A DNA stretch of 64,000 nucleotides from Tetrastigma voinierianum (lineage: Eukaryota > Streptophyta > Magnoliopsida > Vitales > Vitaceae). The stretch lies in NCBI GenBank assembly GCA_016808115.1, contig JAEQBH010002182.1:1-64000 (forward strand). The letters are read 5' to 3'. The notes under the pieces are model-generated. The model saw only the letters and a list, made by a program, of their open reading frames with translations, was not told the origin of the DNA and ran no database searches. Within the stretch, counting starts at the first letter, position 1. Each line of letters opens with the position of its first letter. A program made the translations under genes and the position numbers. Positions 45,961 through 56,520 of this stretch are shown one piece after another.

Positions 45961-47686
45961 GTTGATTTTTTCTTATGTGCCTTGTAAATTTATTTTGTCA
46001 ATGGATGTAAGAGATTGTAGTAGAGCTGCAGTACTTCAACTAAGGCACATTAATCTTTTTCTTTCTACACATTTTCAATATAAAAAAGCTCTTATGCTAA
46101 CTTACCCAGATAGTTCACAGAAGCTTTTCCATTCCTTCGCCCCTCACCTAGAGGCCTGCGAATAACCTAGGCTCCTAGTTTCACTATATTTTTGTTTTTC
46201 TGAAGACTGAAGGTGATTCCCATGTAAGAGGAAGCTTGAAGATAATAAGAATTTCAGACACCCTGGGTGCCTTTTTTCTTTTTGGAATAATTGATATGAA
46301 TAATCTCAACTTTGATCCATCTTTTTTAATTAGTCCCACCTTTTAATTAATTGGAAATAATCCCAAGTTTATGAAATGCCTTCTTGTTTTGGTTCTGACC
46401 CAGTCATTCCTAATGGCTTAGTAGGTTATCTTTTCTTTCACCATATGTCATTACTTAATTTGCTTCAAAATGTTTATTTAAAAAAAAAAGTTTGAAGGAA
46501 TGAAGTCTCGGAGTGTTTGGATGGCAAGAAAATCATGTTCTTCTTTGTCCTTGTGAAATTCTCACCAGGGTATTGTTTCAAAGGCGATAAAATCACATTT
46601 CTCTTCTGACTCAGTAAAGTTCCCCTTTGGATTTTCCTTCCCATGAGAGAACATGGCATTTTCCCTTGCTCCCCATTCGGCACAGCGGAGAAAAACCACT
46701 TTTCCCATTTGGTTCCCTTCCCTGGCGAAAATCCGACACTTCCTTTGCTCTGCCGAGGCCTGGCCGACACTTCCCTTGCTCTGCCTACATGGGTTCTGTT
46801 TAAATGGCAAGAAACTGCCAGGGTTTCATCATCACGCTTTAGCCAAGCGGGTCTGCAGTCGCCAGTCCACAAGCCAAACTTTTGAGGATGGGGCGCTGGA
46901 TTTCAGTTTGGTTGAATCGAGTCTCGAGCCTGGCCGGAGAACAGAATCGGAGAAGGTAGAGCAGCTGGGATGGCAACAACTTGTTCTAGAATTGAGAGAT
47001 CAGTGGCTTGGGAGATGATCTCGACATCGGAGCCGTCAGTGCCAGAGAGAAGAAGGTTTGACAAAATGGCAGGGTGGAGATCGATCGTCCATGGCGAACT
47101 CTGATCAATGGAGGTTGCCAAAGTGGATCTGGAAGATTAGTTTCTTGATTTTTTTTCTTCTGAAGACATTCATTTTGATTAGTTTTGATTTTTTTTTTCT
47201 GCCGATTCATTTTGATTTTATATCCCTCTACTTTTTCTTTTTTGGGAAATGGGTTCGCCGATCGGAAATCAAATTGTTTTTAATGACAGAGCTGGAAAAT
47301 ATGAGAGAATTTGATCAAGAACAATGTCGTGGTTGCTGATGCCGATGGTGCAATGGCGGGCTGCACATTGAATTGACTCAGCGAATTATCAGGTTCGGAT
47401 TGCTGCGAATTTTGTTCAAAAGTTGCACGAGTGGTGGAAGGATCCGCCAAGGAAAGTGGCATTCAAAAGGCTCTGTGCTAGGATCCGCCATTGAAGGTGG
47501 TGTTCAAAAGGCTTTGTGCTCCCTTTCCGGATTTTCCCACTCTGCAGAATTGCAAGATCAATATCTACGATTTCTTAGTCTCTCAGATCCGTTCAACAGC
47601 AGATAATTGAGGAAACATTCTCAAGCACAATTTCTTGCAAAGGCCATTTGGAGTCACTGCAACACGTCAACAATTGGGTGAGAAAG
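45961..47686. other. Spacer with a possible unidentified gene relic
   Basis: Frames of 60-130 residues occur on both strands (for example 46653-47018 and the minus-strand 46474-46872) but none shows a domain I recognise. The sequence flanking the Tat insertion at 47686/56521 would have been continuous before insertion and might belong to an older repeat. Confidence 0.4.
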
Positions 47687-47691
47687 AGGAT

Positions 47692-48139
47692 TGGAATGGG
47701 ATAAATAGTACCTCACGTGACAATCACATGGATGGGCCAGTAATTTGGCAGAGACTGCCTGAATGTGAATCATAAAGGCTGGGCATGCCACCATTTCGCC
47801 GCCCTGACTCAAGACCTCGAGATCGGGCACATGATTGAACAACCACCTGCATTAGAGGTAAACAAGTGGGACGGTTCCTGGGAACCCTAGACACTACCGC
47901 CTATGATGCGTTATTTCTGACGACAAGCGATATGTCATAATTACTACGTAATGTATGCGTTATGTCAGGAATAATAAACCCTCATAATTATGTACCTCAT
48001 AACCGTCCACGATGTATCTCCCCCTCAATCACTATATAATGTGTAAGCTTGTATCCAAGTGGGGGAGGTTCTTCTTTTTCAACAGTATTCATTAGAGAAA
48101 TAATATAAATTATTTTGGAAGGAACCTAAGTCCTTTCCA
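47692..48139 (+). repeat. 5' LTR of the plus-strand Tat element
   Basis: 448 bp, from TGGAATGGG to TTTCCA. Matches 56056-56515 throughout with scattered substitutions and gaps. Confidence 0.95.
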
Positions 48140-48160
48140 TTGTCGTCGTTTGTGGGAACG
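48140..48160 (+). other. Primer-binding site of the plus-strand Tat element
   Basis: TTGTCGTCGTTTGTGGGAAC, two changes from the TTGGCGCCGTCTGTGGGAAC motif that many plant Tat-type elements use after their LTR. Confidence 0.8.
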
Positions 48161-48222
48161 AAAAATCCAACGCTTCTCTAAACTACTGCAAAGACAATCG
48201 GAAACTTTTTCCAAATAGTTCA

Positions 48223-49321
48223 ATGAGAGAAATCCCACCTTCCAGTTCTGAGCCTACACTGGAACAACGACTGTTGTTGCTAGAACGAATGCTGAAAGAT
48301 CAGCAGGAATCCCACTAGCAGCAGATGGCCTCTTTCTTAGCGGCTAACGCCGCCTTGCGTGAAGAAAATGCACCTGTTTTAATGCTGACTCCAACCTCGC
48401 TATGACAACCAAACTGGCCTCGCAAAGACTACGTGATCTAAATCCACGGACAACTTCTCCTTTCCCTCTCACCGGGACCACCCTCATGATAATAATCCCC
48501 GATCGATTAGATATCTCTCCCCACAGAGAGGTCTGGATTCTGCATTGTGTGCCTTAGACGACATGTCATCCTCCCTGTTTGTCCCCACCATTTTACTCTA
48601 GGATGCCTCGTCGCACTTCACTTTACCAAAAGTTCTGTCAAAATGACATGGTCTTCGCACCCTTCGACCATCTTATGCACTTTTGTCAAATAATGACGCT
48701 GCAGACCGGTAACTATGCTCTACTATGTAAAGTCTTCCCCTCTAGCCTAGCAGGCCCAACCTTGACATGGTTCCACCGCTTATCTCCAAATAAGGTAACC
48801 TCCTTCCATTACCTATCTGAAAAGTTTGTCACTTAATACATATGTTTAGTTAGGAGAAAACAAAGCGTCACCAGTCTTTTTCACGTCCGGATGGGGAGAT
48901 CTGAGTCCATCAGGTAGTGAAGCAAGTCATTCGCCCTAATACCCAATTTTTGATGCACTATCACAGATCTCCCATGACTATCGATGAGTCGCTCCAAAGG
49001 AAACCACGCCATGCTCGAGATCTACATAGTCACCGCAACAAAACAGTACGCTGTCGCAACTCGCATTCCAAACATTATGGCAGGAGTAAAGGGAAAAAAG
49101 GACAGGAAGACCATAACAGTAAGGGTAAACGTGACTCCAGAGATTCGAGGTGCATTAGTCACCACAATGAGGCTGGAGGATTGCGAGACCGAGCTATCGA
49201 GAGTGCCCGAGGCGAGATAAAACATAGAGCGCACAAGGTTCACGCCGCTACCTTCTCGCCCTCGATCATTCAATCTCTTCAGGGGTTTGAGTGGCCGAGG
49301 CCTGTGAGGGAGATTCTATGA
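48223..49321 (+). pseudogene. Gag relic of the plus-strand Tat element
   Basis: The start MREIPPSSSEPTLEQRLLLL runs for 31 codons to a TAG at 48316. The frame 48579-48836 then reads FAPFDHLMHFCQIMTLQTGN, LLCKVFPSSLAGPTLTWFH and LSEKFVT, the retrotransposon gag domain of Tat type. Later frames to 49321 carry a basic stretch. Stops and shifts are frequent. Confidence 0.85.
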
Positions 49322-49539
49322 GAGAGACAAGTCTTTGCACGCAAAGATCACAGGATATCGACATTGAACCAATGACCGCCATCGCCCGGAGGCTACTACT
49401 AAATTTCTTGGTCAAAAGGAGACTCCTTCGAGAGCACATTGAAGAGGCGGTCCTAAACAGTTCTCAACCCTTGCCACCCATAAGCTCTTACCCTGTGATA
49501 GACATAATACTTCCTGGTCCGCCATTGCCTAGAGTCCGG

Positions 49540-49860
49540 GGTTAGTTGCGCGGGTGTCCTCGTGGCAGGGGTTAACTATAGTTTCGCCTTGAGCAGCATT
49601 CGACCCATCGATAGAGTGATAACCTTCACCGAATCCCCCTTGCGACAACTATCTATGCCCCATGACACAACACTTGTTCTGACCTTAAAGGTCGGGAAGC
49701 ACCTCATGAAGCATATATTGAACATCCAGCACGCCGCCTACCTCCTCTACTCCACCCGCCCTACTTCGCCCAGGCTACAAGCCTGCACTTCACAATCCAG
49801 AAGGGTGTCGCTAGCCGACTTCACGGATCGTTGCACTCGCCCATCGGGGAGATAGGTGCT
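49540..49860 (+). pseudogene. Protease relic of the plus-strand Tat element
   Basis: The frame 49562-49855 reads VITFTESPLRQLSMPHDTTL and LVLTLKVGKHLMKHIL, matching the I.FT..DL.G...PHDD.LV..L block immediately ahead of the retropepsin active site. The active site proper is lost. Confidence 0.75.
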
Positions 49861-49889
49861 AAGTATCTAAGTAGGACCAATCATTGCCT

Positions 49890-50660
49890 TAGTCCCACTC
49901 ATGATGATTGATGAGCCTTCATCGTTCAGCGCCATTTTGGGATGAACTTGGATTCACGTAATGAAAGTGTTGCCATCTCTTACCAAAGAAATGCTAACTT
50001 TCTAGGACCTGCTATGCCGATTGACATAAGAGGAGACCAAAAAGCAACCAAAACTTGCTATAAGGTCAAACAACATAAAGATGACGTATCGACCAAATAG
50101 CAACGACAACTCGGGGCCTACTTGGCCGAGCATAAGGAGTCCAAAACTGTAGAGCCTTTACAACTACATCCCATGTTCGGCCTAAACAGACTCGAGCAGG
50201 TTAGCCAGGGAACCTCCCTCTCCCAAGCAGAAATTAACTCCTTTTTAGCACTTCTACAAGAGTTCTTTGATCTTTTTCCATGGTCCCACACCGACATGCT
50301 GGCATTTCTCCTACTATGGCCCAACACTATTTGAACCTTTAGAAAGAATGTAAGCCGATACGATAGAAACTGAGAAGATTTCATTCCTTGCACTGAGAAG
50401 TTATAAAACAGGAAGTTGACAAACTTCTTGCGGTTGGTTTCATCGGAGAAATTCAGTATCCTGACTGGCTATCTACCATTGTGGTTGTCCCCAAGAAGAA
50501 TGACAAATGACGCATGTGCGTAGATTATTCTAATCTGAATGACGCTTGCTTGAAAGATACTTTTCCCCTCCCACGCATCTATTAAAAAGTAGATGCAACA
50601 ACGGGCCATCAACTCCTATCCTTTCTTGACGCGTACTCGGGTTACAATTAGATCTTGATG
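49890..50660 (+). pseudogene. Reverse transcriptase relic of the plus-strand Tat element, truncated
   Basis: Pieces read SSFSAILG.TWIH near 49930, FDLFPWSHTDM near 50280, and from 50410 VDKLLAVGFIGEIQYPDWLS, RMCVDYSNLNDACLKD and FPLPRIY, then LLSFLDAYSGYN near 50650. These are the first RT blocks in order. The frame stops right after YSGYN, and tandem repeats begin within 20 bases. The YVDD block, RNase H and integrase are absent. Confidence 0.85.
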
Positions 50661-50664
50661 CATT

Positions 50665-50856
50665 CACCATATTTATGAAATGATTGTTTTACACCTATGT
50701 CTACTTAGCTCCTCGATGGCCCTAGCCCAAAAGATAAGTCCTGCTAGGCACTCTCACCGTTTGCGAGATGATTGTTTTACACTCCTCACTGCTAAATTTA
50801 TACCCCAAGCAGATAAGTCCCATATTGCCATCTCCATTTTTATGAGATGATTGTTT
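50665..50856 (+). repeat. Tandem array of ~90-bp units, left part
   Basis: Three diverged units share TTTATGAGATGATTGTTTTAC and a downstream CTCGATGGCCCTAG and CATAAGTCC. The series continues after the insert at 52585. Confidence 0.85.
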
Positions 50857-52584
50857 TGTGACGCCCAAATCTGGGTCTCGTTTGACCACCTGGCCAACCT
50901 CGTGAATACCCGTGGTCTCATATCATGACCCATACACGAAAGTAAATGGCCACATCGACCCGGCTACATCTGCCAATTACAAAAATACATCAAACTATAT
51001 TACCATAGTTCAAGAGTTAATACATCACTCTTAATACAACATGTTTAATTGTAATAATTCATACATGTTTTACAAAAAATGTAACTGCCCTACATTGCCG
51101 GTTTTCTTCAGTCGCCTAATGCAGTCTGGCCGCTTTCCGAACACTTCGCACCGAAATAATGTTCCTTCGACAGGAAGCAATACCCGTGAAATGATAATCT
51201 CCTACACAGCTTATTCCCCACCTAAGTGCACATGAATGGCAACCAAATACATTCCGCTAAATGCAATGATCCCACTTCGAACGCCTATACGCCCCAATCC
51301 CACGCTCCCGAGTCCTCAATCGACTCCCTCACACATAAGCCATGTATGAAAATAATTTCTTTCCAAACAAAATATTTGAGCCAGAATTCGAGGTGACAAC
51401 CCGATATAATAACACGTTGGACAATCCTCCGAGGTGAACTCGTTATGTAACCTCCGAAACACCACGGGCTCCTCCGAGAATTGGTCATTACCTTCCCAAT
51501 ACAATTTGGATAACTTTCCGATAGAAATGGTTATTTTAAATAATTCTTACAAAAGAATCATCAAGCCGACAACCCTCCGATTTTATTTGTCATGCACTCA
51601 CCTACCATTCTAGTACGTTTCCTATGCATACGAATGACATGTCATTTCCAACAATTCATGTTAATATATTTTAAACATGCATATACTAACAAAATTCAAC
51701 TCACAATATCACGTTATTCAATCTATAGCATAACACCAAAATTAGCTTACATAAAGCACAACCAATTCAAGCAATTCATTTTGAATCAACTGAGCAACAC
51801 ACAAATCACACACAAATCACGTGAATGTTGAAAAACCCTAGTCGACACCGGCTCAAGCGTCATTAATTGCGGATTTTCTCACTCGGTCCAAATCTGATGG
51901 AACCGAAAACGCGATCATCCAAACCTTAACAAATCCACATTCATTAAATTCGCCTAAATTTCAAAGAATAAATCAGCGGTAGGTACATCTCTACCTCTCG
52001 GAGTTGTCGAAACTCCACAAAATCTACACCACGCGTAGCCTCTCAGAATTTAGACTAACTTTGCTTTCGACCGATTTCCAGAACCAAATCTAGAAAGCCT
52101 GGAAATCTAGAGAGAAGTTGGACTTTCTATCTCTAAAACCAGTTTTTCCCCCTCATTGCATGTTTCTAGCAAAATGGAGAAGATGAAGTTGTCTTATTTT
52201 CTTTTCTTTTCAATTAATTTCATCCTTGTCCCTTTAATTTGACTTTTAAGGGCTCTTTGACACTTAGCTTAATCTAAACCATTTATCTCTATCTTCTCAC
52301 TAATCATGCAACATGTGTCACACGGTACACGTGGGTAGGCGACTTTTTGTCATATCACATGCCTCACAGCCGGGCCATACTCCACTACACCCGCGCCCAA
52401 AAGACGTGAAGGAAATTCGACCGTTTCGAAATCTCGACTAAATTCGACGCAGAATCTGATTCAAGCAGACAATTCCAATAAAGGAAGTCCGTTTTGTCGT
52501 CCGAGATCTAGAAAAATTTCAGATTTTGACCAAAATTACCATTTTACCTTTTTTCAGAAAATCAGAATTTTCTCGGGTTTTACA
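50857..52584. mobile_element. Solo-LTR-like insertion in the tandem array
   Basis: The 1728-bp segment starts TGTGACGCCC and ends GTTTTACA, i.e. TGT...ACA ends. It interrupts the repeat word GATTGTTT|TACGCC, and GTTT stands on both sides (50853-50856 and 52585-52588). No protein domain is visible. A solo LTR of a gypsy element is the likeliest reading; orientation is unknown. Confidence 0.6.
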
Positions 52585-53175
52585 GTTTTACGCCTATCAT
52601 TGATGGCCCTAGACCTCGGGTAGCATAAGTCCCTACATGCATTCTCCATTTTTATGAGATTATTGTTTTACGCTTATGGCGGGTAGCCCTCGATGGCCCT
52701 AGGCCTTGGGCAACATAAGTCCCTACATGCATTTTCCATTTTTATGAGATGATTGTTGTACGCTTATGGTGGCTAGCCCTCGTTAGCCTAAGACCTCGAG
52801 CAACATAAGTCCATACAAGCATTCTCCATTTTTATGAGATGATTGTTATACACCTATGATGGCTAGCCCTCGATGGCCCTAGACTTCAGGCATCATAAGT
52901 CCCTACAGACATTCTCCATTTTTATGAGATGATTGTTTTACGCCTATGGTGGCTAGCCCTCTATGGCCCTAGACCTCAGGCACGGGCATTTTCAATTTTT
53001 ATGAGATTATTGTTTTACGCTATGGACGCTAGCCCTCGATAACCCTAGAACTCGGACAACATAAGTTCGTACAACCATTCTCCATTTTCTTAATATGATT
53101 GTTTTATGTCTTTGGCGGTTACCTCTCAATGGGCCTAAACCTTGGGCAGTGCAAGTCCTTGTAGGCAACTTGGTA
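52585..53175 (+). repeat. Tandem array of ~90-bp units, right part
   Basis: Units begin with TTTTTATGAGAT near 52648, 52739, 52829, 52919 and 52995. Each continues with GATTGTTTTACGCCTATGG, GGCTAGCCCTCGATGGCC, AGACCTCGGG and CATAAGTCCCTACA. Spacing is 90-91 bp, then 76. Confidence 0.9.
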
Positions 53176-53261
53176 ATATGAAAACAAACGCAATAATCAA
53201 TCCTCGACAAACAATATTTTCATTCAAAAGGTAATGTTAGGAACAAAACCACCTCGCTTGG

Positions 53262-55565
53262 TTAAGAAACATTTTTAAAGGTGTGGGGTCGATGGCCTAA
53301 ATTTAAGTCAACCGAAGTTTGAGGAAGAGGAGGAGTTGGTGGCCTAGTTAACTCAGTTGAGAACTCTTGCAAAATTATGATGACTAGGATTCGCCGTTTC
53401 CTAAGTCCCTCCCTCATTGGTCCTATCACCCCCGAGCTTCCCCACGCCGCTTGGTTAACCGTGACCAGATCAGCGAGCTGGCTAAGAGCATCCGAAGATG
53501 ACTCTAGGTCACCCCGAGCGACTCGTTCAACCTCCGCATATCCAGCCCAATAGCCGAGCTCGTACTGGTCCCGATAAATACCGAGCAATTTGGCATTGTA
53601 TGAAGCCTGCAATTCCGAGAGCACCCGCACCTTCTCACGTCTTTACGTCTTATCTCCGCCGAGTGGAGGTTGTGCAATCTTTCTACTTTGGCTCGATGAG
53701 AACCGCACAGTGTTTCTATTTGGACTTGATGAGAGTCGCAATGGCCGCCGCAGCGTACCACATCCGCCTCTAGCTTGAGACAACTTCTTCACCTCAATCC
53801 GGCCAGAGCCGACGCTCTTCACCTTGGCCCAAGAGTCTTCTTGCACCTTGTTTTACATCTCTCGGGCCCCATCTCTCAGAGGGGACAGACGACTTAGCTG
53901 ATGTTGTCATATGTTACAATACTTCGCCATATAGGAGCCAAAAAAGCTCATATGCACCAATGGCAATGTCAAGAAGAGGCCAACAAGTGTAAACAGTACA
54001 ACAAGTTGGAAGAAGATGCTTATCGAGGCTGCAAGCTTAAAGCGGGTGTCATTCTTCAAAAGTTTCTCGCACCCCCGCTTTTAAAGGCCTCTGGTCTCAG
54101 AACGCTTCATAATGCGCAGATCACCTCCTCGTCTGGTCCTTAGAGGCCAGACTCAACAACCAGGCAATCCGACATCAACGCCTTTAGAGAAGGGGACGTT
54201 AGCCTCTCCATAAGTGGAGGCACCCCCAAAGATGCCACAACCTTTTCTTTCCCCTTTCAAGGCTAGATGCGACCGAGGGGCGGATCACACCTTTAATAAT
54301 TTTATCACTCCTAGAGGTCAGGAGGGAGGACTACACTCCCGCCTGCACATGCCGAGTGACCCTCTCTTGGGCCAGTGGAATGTAGGTTTCCCCCGCTTGT
54401 CGTGGTCTCTGCTGGTGCTCATCACATAACTCTGACGTCAGATCCGCCTCTAGATACCTCGACCATTTAGCTTCGAGCCAGGTGAAACTGGCACTGAGAG
54501 TGGATTAATGGAAACTCATTGCCAACGTCACCTCTCGTCATCTCTTCAGACGCCTCTTAAATTCGGGAAAGAAGGCGCCTAACTTCTCCCCTTGCCGCAT
54601 CCCAACTCTCAAAGTTTAGTCGCGGGACCTTCGTGAGTACAAACTCCTCGGGATGGTCAACTACCTCCCGAAGATTTGCTGGCATCAGAAGATGTCTAAA
54701 GTCCCTCACGGAGCTCGTGAGGCTCAATACCTTTACTAGCGAGTCAAACTGGGACGAACTTAAGTCATCGACAAGTTTCCCCCGGCACAAGGTACCTGCA
54801 CACACAAACTATAATGAATGAATTTAAGGTAAGTTAATTCCATTTAACCAAGTGACTAAGGTAGGGACAAAATAAGGTTGAGATCCCTGCACCATACCCG
54901 TGATCGATCCGTGGTTCATTGAAAACTCGGAGCACGGGATCCTCACATCCTCAAGCCGCCGAACAACAACACGCTCGTGGTTTGTTCCCATCGGTTCAGG
55001 CGTCTGCTACCAATCAACTGATTTCATGCCTGGCACGAGGTAATACCTCTCGAGGTTATGCCGCTTGAAGGAATATGCATAAAGAACCTCTTCCAAACCC
55101 AAAAGCAACTCATATTTTCTATTCAATACACACCCGTAGAATGCGATAAATGCTCATATTGGATGTGAATAGGATGGCCTGCAAAGTGTAAAACGGTGTA
55201 TTAGGGGGGGAAGGGGGAACCTCAATCCCTCACTAATAATATGAATCTCCGGCCAATAGATGAAGTTCATTTTATCGCAATCCTCGTCCATACAAACCGC
55301 AACACGAGGTCTCGGCATGGCAGATCAGACCCGATATCAGAAAGAGGCTGAAAACTTCTTCCAAAAAGGGGTTCGCTCGAGGCCCCCCAACCGGTTTGAG
55401 CCACATTACGACTCCAGCAGAGTCAACATGCGAAGGAACATCCTCATAAGAAGTTGAGAGAGGACCCTCTCCTTCTTGACTTCCAACGCTATCTTCTCCT
55501 TTGGCCATCCCTTGAGAGCCTCTATCACTAGAACGAAGCTTGGAAAAACCACCAGGATAACTCAT
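53262..55565 (-). pseudogene. Antisense ORF relic in the plus-strand Tat element
   Basis: Against the element's coding strand, frames on the minus strand follow one another. At 55565-55272: MSYPGGFSKLRSSDRGSQG, then CHAETSCCG. Near 55135-55040: LLGLEEVLYAYSFKRHNLER and YYLVPG. At 54805-54557: VDDLSSSQFDSLVKVLSL. At 53761-53504: coiled-coil-like IETLCGSHRAKVERLHNL. At 53630-53262: RVLSELQASYNAKLLGIYRD and YELGYWAGYAEVER. Order and composition (N-terminal folded part, coiled coil, acidic tail) resemble plant 'gypsy type transposon' proteins (PF04195) or plant mobile domain proteins; identity is by recollection. It is broken by frame changes. Confidence 0.55.
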
Positions 55566-56042
55566 CCGGCCTTAAGGGAGAAGACCAAAATTAAAAAGAA
55601 AGTAAAACAAAGTAACACTGTATAGAGATCGCCAACCAAGTGAATCTCGACACCGCAGTTAACAGCTCTTAGTTTCCAAAACATAGGTCATCTTTACCTT
55701 CAAGTTGTTGCAAAATGGGAATTGATAGCCTCATAGAAGACATCAGTGCAGAGGGGCGACCTAAGAGAATGCAGAAATAGAGTAGCAAATCTCCCCAACA
55801 ACGCAGGCAAGAAATCCCCCAAAGAAGAGTTCAGAAGCAATTTAAACCCCAAACATATCGACAAAGGCAGATATTCAAAACCAAAGATTAAAAGCGTTTG
55901 GTCGACTGATGAACACGCCCACCGGCGGCCGTATCAAGAACCACCACCTATACGCATGGAACATGGAGATGTCGCAATGATGGCTTTTATACAATAAGAC
56001 AGGAGTCTAGCATCATTCCAACCCTAATGACTTGTAACGACG

Positions 56043-56055
56043 CTAGGGGGACTAG
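56043..56055 (+). other. Candidate polypurine tract of the plus-strand Tat element
   Basis: TAGGGGGACTAG stands just before the 3' LTR start TGGAATGGG. Confidence 0.55.
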
Positions 56056-56515
56056 TGGAATGGGATAAGCCATACCTCACGTGACAGTCACATGGATGGC
56101 CATAATGCAACAAAGATTCGTCGGACATGTGAATCATGAAGGTCGGGCATGCCACCATTTCAGTCACCTCGGGCTTCAAAGCACTCGAGATCGGATGCAT
56201 AGTTGAACAAGTCACCTCAAGCATTAGAGGTTAACAAGTGGGACACGTGGGTCCTTGAGGAACCCCTAGACACCGTCGCCCATGATGTTATTTCCCGATA
56301 ACAAGTGTTATGTCATTAAATTCACTACATAACGATGCGTTATATGCCAGAAAATAAACCCTATAACTAGGTTACCTCTTACAACTATCCACAATGTATC
56401 TCCCATGATCCATATCGTGTGTGAGCTTGTATCCATGTGGGGGGAGGTCCTTTTTTAGTAGTATTCATTAGAGAAATAATATAAATTATTTTGAAAGGAA
56501 CCTGAGTCCTTTCCA
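56056..56515 (+). repeat. 3' LTR of the plus-strand Tat element
   Basis: 460 bp; same ends and internal order as 47692-48139. The left LTR lacks or has variants of several short words, so the two have diverged. Confidence 0.95.
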
Positions 56516-56520
56516 AGGAT

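Larger units (their letters stand above)
47687..56520 (+). mobile_element. Tat-type Ty3/gypsy retrotransposon, plus strand, with target duplication
   Basis: LTRs at 47692-48139 and 56056-56515 begin TGGAATGGGATAA and end CTTTCCA, with TGGAA/TTCCA ends. AGGAT flanks both sides (47687-47691, 56516-56520). The primer site TTGTCGTCGTTTGTGGGAACG at 48140 resembles TTGGCGCCGTCTGTGGGAACC. Coding order is gag, protease, RT, and then the domain ends at YSGYN: RNase H and integrase are absent. In their place stands a ~90-bp tandem array and an antisense ORF. The element is a deleted derivative. Confidence 0.9.

Noticed and set aside
46474..47018. Overlapping ORFs on both strands as a gene
   Set aside because: No domain recognised on either strand and no homology that I can name; kept only as spacer.
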